DNA of 7,280 nucleotides from Pirellulaceae bacterium (lineage in GTDB: Bacteria; Planctomycetota; Planctomycetia; Pirellulales; Pirellulaceae), in assembly GCA_030744095.1 (NCBI GenBank), contig JASLRF010000542.1, forward strand, positions 1-7,280, in the 5' to 3' direction. The translations under genes and the position numbers were made by a program. Below, in pieces: positions 1 to 4,894 of this stretch; positions within the stretch are counted from its first letter, which is position 1; each line of letters opens with the position of its first letter. The notes under the pieces are model-generated. The model had not been told where the DNA came from and did not search any database. It worked only from the letters and a program-made list of their open reading frames with translations.

Positions 1-186
1 TACAAACTCATGCAAAAGCCGAGACACCACTACAAACCGGGCGAAGCATAGAATTTACGTCGATTAAGTGCCATTCACTCCCGACCCCCTCTATTGCCCT
101 GCGGTGAACGTGTGGCCGTGTGGGAAAACTCACAGACTACGATCGCTAGCTTCACGAAAACTAATTGGTCAGCCCTACTTGATCCT

Positions 187-211
187 CGTTCCCAGACTCC
201 GTTTGGGAACG
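187..211. repeat. REP-like palindromic element (8-bp stem, 9-nt loop)
   Basis: The arms CGTTCCCA (187-194) and TGGGAACG (204-211) are perfectly complementary and flank a 9-nt loop. From memory, short palindromes with TTCCCA/TGGGAA arms occur as dispersed intergenic repeats in several bacterial phyla, some linked to IS200-type REP-associated transposases. Membership of such a family is therefore an inference; only one copy is in this window. No T-run follows on the + strand, so it is not a textbook intrinsic terminator. It could still block or stabilise transcripts. Confidence 0.55.
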
Positions 212-234
212 CATATCACCGACGCTTCTAGCCT

Positions 235-262
235 TTGAATTCATCGAGTTTCAACCAATAAA
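235..262 (+). promoter_or_regulatory. Weak sigma70-type promoter candidate for the DUF3179 gene
   Basis: TTGAAT (235-240) resembles a -35 box and AATAAA (257-262) resembles a -10 box, each 4 of 6 to consensus, with a 16-bp spacer. The stretch is the most AT-rich part of the upstream region. If it is used, transcription would start near 268-270, which would put the tetraloop hairpin at 276-295 almost at the 5' end of the mRNA. Matches this weak occur by chance, so this is only a candidate. Confidence 0.22.
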
Positions 263-275
263 CACGCAGCTTCCC

Positions 276-295
276 CGCATTCAGAAATGAATGCG
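276..295 (+). promoter_or_regulatory. 5'-UTR hairpin with GAAA (GNRA) tetraloop
   Basis: CGCATTCA (276-283) pairs perfectly with TGAATGCG (288-295), closing a GAAA loop (284-287). GNRA tetraloops are unusually stable RNA caps. The hairpin ends 22 nt before the GGAG ribosome-binding site and 33 nt before the GTG start at 329, so it should lie in the leader. No U-tract follows, so a terminator is unlikely. A stabilising 5' hairpin or a regulatory leader element is more plausible. The structure is read from sequence; the role is inferred. Confidence 0.5.
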
Positions 296-328
296 AGGTT
301 CGTCGCGATCATGCCCCGGAGAAAATAG

Positions 329-1447
329 GTGCGCCCTCGACGCAAACACGTAGCTAAGCGCGTTGCCATCCTCGCGGGGATCGTAGTTGTCGCAGTATGC
401 ATCGCGCTGTTGGGCATTTTGGAGATCCGGGACTATCGCGCCCGCAAACCGTTCATCGCCACTGGTCCGTCGATGATTCTTGGGCCTGATAACCTACCCG
501 GACCGGAGACCTTTGCGCCGGACGAAGCCGCCGTCAGAATGCCACCGATCACAGACTTTCGCACCTTGCCCTCCAGTGCGGTCTCTGGCGAAGTGAAGGG
601 TGAAGAACTGGTGATCGGCATCGTCCTGGATGGGCAAGTGCGTGCCTATCCCGTCAACATGATGACGGGCCCCCAGCGCGAGGTGTTCAACGACCAACTT
701 GCTGGACACTCGATCGCAACCACGTGGTGAGACGTTTGCTACAACGGCATCGTGTATGCCAGAGAAGTTCAGGATCGGACACTTACTTTTGCCGTGTCGG
801 GTTTGGTTTGGCAGATGAACCTTGTCATGGTCGATCAAGAAACAGACAGTCTCTGGAGCCAACTGCTCGGCGAAGCCATGCGAGGTCCATTGGTTGGCGC
901 CACATTGAAAACGATCCCGTCGACGATGACGGACTGGGGCACTTGGAAGCAACGATATCCAGAAACAACCGTCGTGGTCATGAGCCGGACGGACATCTCT
1001 TATACGCGTGACTTTCAAGCTGCTGCGGACAACCTGTTGATCGGGCTTGCCGAAGGTGACCAAGCGCGTGCCTGGCCCGCGTGGGAACTTCGCAAGCAGC
1101 CCTTGGCTAACGACGAGTTTGCGGGACGAAGTGTGGTTGTGGTTTACGACAGTGCGAGCGGTACAGCCATCTTGCACGGACGATCGGTTGACGATCGCCT
1201 GTTGACATTCGATTTGCAGGGAGAGCAACTGGTCGATCGAGAGACTGGAACTACCTGGGACCTCCTGAGCGGTGTGGCCCTCACGCCCCCGTTGCAAGGA
1301 AAGCAACTGCCTCGTGAGCGAGGGATCGTGTCCAACTATCACGCGTGGCTCACCTTTCGTCCCCGGTCTACATACTGGGTGGCGAAGGAAAATGAAACTA
1401 GCGACGTTCTTAAGGATAAGCGTGCGGATCAACATCCGATGCCGTGA
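329..1447 (+). CDS. DUF3179-family membrane-anchored protein, candidate selenoprotein with in-frame TGA (Sec134)
   Basis: The 372-residue product is read as one frame with TGA at 728-730 decoded as residue 134. The GTG start is preceded by GGAG at 318-321 (7-nt spacing); the ATG at 311 hits TAG at 326-328. Residues 1-11 are basic and about 12-32 form one membrane segment, so the rest should lie outside the cytoplasm. Residues about 65-360 match DUF3179 as I know it: R-A-Y-P, a TW-x-x-x-C motif, F-x-V-S-G-L, D-x-x-T-x-S-L-W and, near the end, F-R-P. The family's biochemical function is unknown to me. Two similar halves are visible: the region around 95-145 (V-I-G-I, G-x-x-x-A) resembles that around 230-280 (L-I-G-L, G-R-S). 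Only the first half carries the redox-like motif, here U134-x-x-C137. The rest of the frame is intact, with a normal TGA end at 1445-1447. A pseudogene with one nonsense mutation is the alternative. DUF3179 assignment is firm; Sec insertion is inferred. Confidence 0.75.
728..730 (+). other. In-frame TGA, candidate selenocysteine codon
   Basis: This is the only stop in the 372-codon frame from 329 to the terminal stop. It replaces the first cysteine of the family's TWCxxC motif, leaving T-W-TGA-D-V-C. TGA differs from the Cys codons TGC and TGT by one base, and Cys/Sec exchange at a CxxC motif is the classical signature of bacterial selenoproteins. TGA also ends this same gene (1445-1447) and the neighbouring beta-lactamase-fold gene (6184-6186). 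A genome-wide TGA=Trp code is therefore unlikely. Confidence 0.62.
731..770 (+). promoter_or_regulatory. Bacterial SECIS-like hairpin directly after the in-frame TGA
   Basis: GGCAT (746-750) and ATGCC (756-760) form a perfect 5-bp upper stem around the loop CGTGT (751-755). The loop starts 20 nt after the TGA. As I recall the bacterial SECIS consensus, the apical loop lies about 16-37 nt downstream of UGA and has a G in its first two positions; here G752 is the second. A weaker lower stem is possible: TTTGCT (735-740) against AGAGAA (761-766) with one G-A mismatch and a 5-nt bulge (741-745), then GAC (731-733) against GTTC (767-770). The paired region would span about 40 nt right after UGA, similar in size to the fdhF element of E. 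coli. SelB binding has not been shown and short stems arise by chance. Confidence 0.55.
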
Positions 1448-1489
1448 ACTGTTTCGAGAGTCGGCACTGCGTGCGGAACGCCACTTCGC

Positions 1490-1518
1490 GTGGTAGAGTA
1501 TTTGAGTGGTAGAGTATT
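1490..1518 (+). repeat. Direct repeat GTGGTAGAGTATT x2 (16-bp period)
   Basis: GTGGTAGAGTATT occurs at 1490-1502 and again, identical, at 1506-1518, separated by TGA. It lies 63-91 bp before the amidohydrolase start. The 16-bp period does not place the copies on the same helical face. A recent slippage duplication is the simplest explanation; paired regulator half-sites are possible. Confidence 0.7.
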
Positions 1519-1564
1519 GTAGTTCAGTTTGCTTGGAATTTGACGGCAGCCTTGAAGACACACC

Positions 1565-1571
1565 AGGGAGA
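1565..1571 (+). promoter_or_regulatory. Ribosome-binding site fixing the start at ATG 1581
   Basis: AGGGAGA precedes ATG 1581, with about 10 nt between GGAG and the start. The protein begins with a signal peptide directly after this ATG, whereas the frame between GTG 1506 and 1581 encodes no secretion-like sequence. Both points favour 1581. Confidence 0.65.
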
Positions 1572-1580
1572 GACAGCACG

Positions 1581-4500
1581 ATGTCGTGGCATCGATTTAG
1601 CAATCTTGTACGCTGGATTTCTGTACGTTGGGTTTTTGCACTTTGGGTTTTTGCGACGGCAGCGGGCGCGACGTTTGTCAGCCTCAACGCGGACACCACA
1701 ACTGACGCTCGACCAGCCGTCGGTTTGCGCGACAACGCGCCGCATGTTCACGCCCTGGTGAACGCTCGCATTGTAACGGCCCCCGGTCAGGAAATCTTGC
1801 GAGGAACGGTGGTTCTACGAGATGGAATGATCGTCGCAGTCGGAGCCGCGGCTGCCGTGCCTTCGGATGCACGTGTCTGGGATCTGGAAGGCAAGACCGT
1901 TTACCCCGGTCTGATTGATGCGTATGGCCAAACGTCGATCGTACTACCGAAGGGCGGATCGCCGCATTGGAATTCGTTGATCACCCCGCAGCTGAATGTT
2001 GCCGACCACTATCAGCCAGACAGCAATCTTCACAAGAAAATGCGTAGCCAAGGTGTGACTGCGCGATTAGTGGCACCTGATTCAGGGATCATCAAAGGAA
2101 CCAGTTGCGTGGTTCTGACGGGCGACACAGAGAGCCGCGTCGCAATTGTTGCTCACAACGTGGCGCAACACGTTCGACTGACAGCGCCACGCGGACGCGA
2201 TCGAACCAGCTATCCGAATTCGCCAATGGGTGCTGTTGCTTTGGCTCGCCAGACGCTCTACGACGCCGACTGGTATCGCCGAGTCTGGTCCGCGCATCAG
2301 GGCGATGCAACCGTACCGCGTCCGGCACGCAACGATGCCCTCATCGCCTTACGATCGGCGTCCGGCAGCGGCGGGCTGTTTATTTTCGATGCGATGAACG
2401 AACTTTATTACTTGCGGGCGGATCGTGTCGCGCGGGAGTTTGGTTTGCGGGCCGCCATGCTGGGTTCAGGACACGAATACAAACGCATCGAGGCGATCAG
2501 GCAGACGGGCCGGGCCGTGATCTTGCCGTTGGATTTTCCCAAGCCGCCCAACGTCGCGACGGCTGAAGCCGTCTTGAACGCCAGGCTCGATCGATTGATG
2601 CACTGGGACATCGCGCCGGAAAACCCCGGTCGACTCGACAAGGCAGGGATCAAAATCGCCTTGACCAGCCACGGTTTGGCGGACCAGAAGGACTTTCTTG
2701 CCGCTGTCCGAACGGCCATCGAACGCGGCCTCGCACCGGGCGCCGCCTTGCGGGCGCTGACCACCGCGCCAGCTGACATCTTGGGCGTGTCCGATCGATT
2801 GGGCACGGTCGCACGAGGCAAATTGGCAAACGTGATCGTGACTGACGGGCCGTTATTCGAAAAGAAGACGAAGTTGCACGCAGTCTGGGTGCAGGGGCAA
2901 CGGTTCGAGCTGATCGCCGAACCGAGGCTCGACGTCCGTGGCACGTGGCGAGTCGAAGTGACCGATGCAGACGGAAAACCCCAGGCGATCGTGATCCAGT
3001 TGAGCGGTGATCTGTCGAGCGACCTCAATGGATCGCTCCACCCAGAAACAGGCAATCAATCCAAGTCCAAGACGAAGTTGATCAAGCCGTCGCTACATGA
3101 CGCCCAGTTCCAAACATCTTTTGATGCCGCTAGGCTCGGGCGCAAAGGTACCGCACAAATGACGGCCGTCATATCGATGCCGGAAGCGGGAGCACCCAGT
3201 TGGACTGGCTTGGTCGTTTGGCCGGACGGGCAGCGCGAACCGCTGACGGCCCAGCGCATCTCGACTCGCGAAGAGGACGCCGCCAAGAAGGATCGGTCGA
3301 AGAAAGATGATTCGACTAAAGATGATTCGACTAAAGACGGAGTGACCGAGAGCAAGGAAAAGTCGGAAGAAAAGCCCAATCTGTCCGCGTCGTTTGCGGT
3401 GAACTTCCCGCTGGGTGCCTACGGTCGCGATGCCGCACCTGCAATGCCCGCCAGCGTGCTATTTAAGAACGCCACGATCTGGAGCTGTGACGCGGCAGGA
3501 ATTCTGCAGAACGCGTCAGTGTTGATCGGCAATGGCAAGATTCTGGCCGTTGGCCAGAAGCTCGACGTACCCGCGGACACGTTGGTCATCGACTGCCGTG
3601 GAAAACACATTACGCCAGGGATTATCGACTGTCATTCACACATGGCGACCGACGGCGGAGTGAACGAAAGCGCCCAGGCGATCACGGCGGAAGTACGGAT
3701 CGGCGATTTCATTGACGCGGATGACATCAATATCTATCGACAATTGGCGGGTGGAGTCACGTCGTCCAATATTCTGCACGGTTCGGCGAACCCGATTGGC
3801 GGCCAAAACCAGGTGATCAAACTTCGCTGGGGCGCGCTGCCCGAAACCTTGAAGTTTGCTGAAGCGCCAGCGGGCATTAAGTTTGCACTGGGCGAAAACG
3901 TCAAGCAGAGCAACGCGGGTGACGAATTCACGACACGTTACCCACAGACTCGGATGGGCGTCGAACAGATCATGCGGGACGAATTTGATGCGGCTCGAAC
4001 GTATCACCGGCATTGGCAAGATTGGAACACGAACCACCGGGGTCTCCCACCGCGCCGTGATCTCGAATTGGATGCCGTCGCGGAGATCGTCAACGGCAAG
4101 CGTTGGATCCACTGCCATAGCTATCGCCAAGACGAGATCCTCGCACTGATCCGAACGCTGGACGACTATGGCATTCAGATTGCCACGTTCCAGCATATCC
4201 TGGAGGGTTACAAGGTGGCCGATGCGATGGCCAAACATGGTGCCATGGGCTCGTCGTTTTCGGATTGGTGGGCGTACAAGTACGAAGTCTATGACGCAAT
4301 TCCGTACAACGGTACGTTAATGCACAATGCGGGCGTCGTGGTGTCGTTTAATTCGGACGATCGCGAGCTAGCCCGCCATTTGAATCACGAAGCGGCCAAG
4401 GCTGTGAAATACGGCGGCGTGCCGGCCGAAGAGGCGCTCAAGTTTGTGACACTAAATCCAGCGAGACAACTGCGGATCGACCAACACACCGGTTCGCTGA

Positions 4501-4820
4501 CGACGGGAAAACATGCCGACCTGGTCGTCTGGAGCGGGTCGCCCCTCTCGAATTTTTCGCGCTGCGAACAGACCTGGATCGACGGCCGCAAGTACTTTGA
4601 CCTGGAAGGTGACGCCCAATCGCGCCGACAGATGCGGCAGATGCACGCCGCGTTGGTCCAAAAGATCCTCAAGTCAGGTCAGAAGATGGAAGCTGAGGGG
4701 GAAGGCAAACCTTCGGAAGAAGAGCTGTGGGATCGTGACGATGTCTTCTGCCACCATCACGAGCATCCTCACAATTTGCATCACGACCTGAAAAAACACC
4801 ACGACGACGATAACAAGTAG
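1581..4820 (+). CDS. Exported two-module amidohydrolase (inactive-looking N-terminal module fused to a metal-binding C-terminal module)
   Basis: The protein has 1079 residues. Residues 1 to about 37 form a Trp/Phe-rich signal peptide. Module 1 (about 57-443) has the amidohydrolase flanks (N-A-R-I-V-T, G-K-T-V-Y-P-G-L-I-D-A, T-x-x-P-A-x-I-L-G-V, V-x-x-G-K-L-A-N-V-I-V) but reads Y115-G-Q where the first metal ligands HxH should be. About 446-563 is a beta-rich segment starting G-T-W, followed by a charged Lys/Asp/Ser linker (about 564-600). Module 2 (about 624-1006) is complete-looking: C684-H685-S-H687, H844-C-H846, H872 and D926 or D927, followed by T-L-N-P-A-R and G-K-H-A-D-L-V-V-W. This fits imidazolonepropionase-like, binuclear-metal amidohydrolases (COG1228 type). 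The substrate cannot be told. The C-terminal 23 residues are rich in His and Asp. The next gene begins 75 bp downstream on the same strand, so co-transcription is likely. Confidence 0.85.
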   Translation: MSWHRFSNLVRWISVRWVFALWVFATAAGATFVSLNADTTTDARPAVGLRDNAPHVHALVNARIVTAPGQEILRGTVVLRDGMIVAVGAAAAVPSDARVWDLEGKTVYPGLIDAYGQTSIVLPKGGSPHWNSLITPQLNVADHYQPDSNLHKKMRSQGVTARLVAPDSGIIKGTSCVVLTGDTESRVAIVAHNVAQHVRLTAPRGRDRTSYPNSPMGAVALARQTLYDADWYRRVWSAHQGDATVPRPARNDALIALRSASGSGGLFIFDAMNELYYLRADRVAREFGLRAAMLGSGHEYKRIEAIRQTGRAVILPLDFPKPPNVATAEAVLNARLDRLMHWDIAPENPGRLDKAGIKIALTSHGLADQKDFLAAVRTAIERGLAPGAALRALTTAPADILGVSDRLGTVARGKLANVIVTDGPLFEKKTKLHAVWVQGQRFELIAEPRLDVRGTWRVEVTDADGKPQAIVIQLSGDLSSDLNGSLHPETGNQSKSKTKLIKPSLHDAQFQTSFDAARLGRKGTAQMTAVISMPEAGAPSWTGLVVWPDGQREPLTAQRISTREEDAAKKDRSKKDDSTKDDSTKDGVTESKEKSEEKPNLSASFAVNFPLGAYGRDAAPAMPASVLFKNATIWSCDAAGILQNASVLIGNGKILAVGQKLDVPADTLVIDCRGKHITPGIIDCHSHMATDGGVNESAQAITAEVRIGDFIDADDINIYRQLAGGVTSSNILHGSANPIGGQNQVIKLRWGALPETLKFAEAPAGIKFALGENVKQSNAGDEFTTRYPQTRMGVEQIMRDEFDAARTYHRHWQDWNTNHRGLPPRRDLELDAVAEIVNGKRWIHCHSYRQDEILALIRTLDDYGIQIATFQHILEGYKVADAMAKHGAMGSSFSDWWAYKYEVYDAIPYNGTLMHNAGVVVSFNSDDRELARHLNHEAAKAVKYGGVPAEEALKFVTLNPARQLRIDQHTGSLTTGKHADLVVWSGSPLSNFSRCEQTWIDGRKYFDLEGDAQSRRQMRQMHAALVQKILKSGQKMEAEGEGKPSEEELWDRDDVFCHHHEHPHNLHHDLKKHHDDDNK
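1609..1653 (+). repeat. Three tandem 15-bp units inside the signal-peptide coding region
   Basis: The units TACGCTGGATTTCTG (1609-1623), TACGTTGGGTTTTTG (1624-1638) and CACTTTGGGTTTTTG (1639-1653) follow each other without gaps. They encode V-R-W-I-S, V-R-W-V-F and A-L-W-V-F, which form most of the hydrophobic core. The unit length is a multiple of three, so expansion or loss keeps the frame. Confidence 0.75.
3303..3332 (+). repeat. Two identical 15-bp units in the linker (K-D-D-S-T)
   Basis: AAAGATGATTCGACT occurs at 3303-3317 and again at 3318-3332, followed by the partial match AAAGAC. It encodes repeated K-D-D-S-T in the hydrophilic linker between the beta-rich segment and module 2. Perfect identity at the DNA level suggests recent slippage. 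Linker length probably varies among relatives. Confidence 0.8.
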
Positions 4821-4894
4821 CGGGTGCCTCGCGGCTCCGCCGGCGCTGGTCGCCCCATGACCGTATCAGTTAACAATCAACCGACGAAACCACC

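Larger units (their letters stand above)
1..328. other. Intergenic region upstream of the DUF3179 gene, no gene recognised
   Basis: No open frame of useful length or recognisable protein was seen on either strand. The sequence is visibly less GC-rich than the genes to the right. It contains a 25-bp palindromic element (187-211), a weak promoter-like stretch (235-262), a tetraloop hairpin (276-295) and a 13-codon upstream mini-ORF (287-328). A small AGTG/CACT inverted pair near 67-79 was noticed but is too short to mean much. The 3' end of an upstream gene could lie to the left of the window. Confidence 0.7.
1448..1580. other. Intergenic gap between the DUF3179 and amidohydrolase genes
   Basis: The 133-bp gap holds the direct repeat at 1490-1518 and a weak CCAC/GTGG hairpin (1481-1493, loop TTCGC) that overlaps the first repeat. 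No convincing promoter was found. The frame of the downstream gene stays open back to GTG 1506, but that codon lies inside the second repeat and has no ribosome-binding site. Confidence 0.6.

Noticed and set aside
728..730. TGA read as tryptophan by a changed genetic code
   Set aside because: TGA is the terminal stop of this gene (1445-1447) and of the - strand serine hydrolase (6184-6186). The family has Cys, not Trp, at this column.
1481..1493. CCAC/GTGG hairpin after the DUF3179 gene as a terminator
   Set aside because: The stem is only 4 bp (5 with a G-U pair) and is followed by TAGAGTATTT rather than a T-run. It is too weak to call.
1506..1580. Upstream GTG start for the large amidohydrolase
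   Set aside because: The GTG lies within a direct repeat without a ribosome-binding site, and the added 25 residues would precede a good signal peptide. ATG 1581 has AGGGAGA upstream.
494..1735. 413-codon open frame on the - strand
   Set aside because: It lies opposite the DUF3179 gene and the start of the amidohydrolase gene, shows no recognisable domain and is rich in Arg, Ser and His as typical for antisense of GC-rich genes. The + strand frame has clear family motifs.
2408..3055. Long - strand open frames opposite the amidohydrolase gene (also 3636-4238)
   Set aside because: They are shadows of a well-supported + strand gene and show no domain signature or ribosome-binding site.
4821..4894. 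Terminator or promoter in the gap between the two amidohydrolase genes
   Set aside because: The 74-bp gap is GC-rich at its left end but offers no stem with a usable loop and T-run, and no paired -35/-10 boxes. Co-transcription is the simpler reading.
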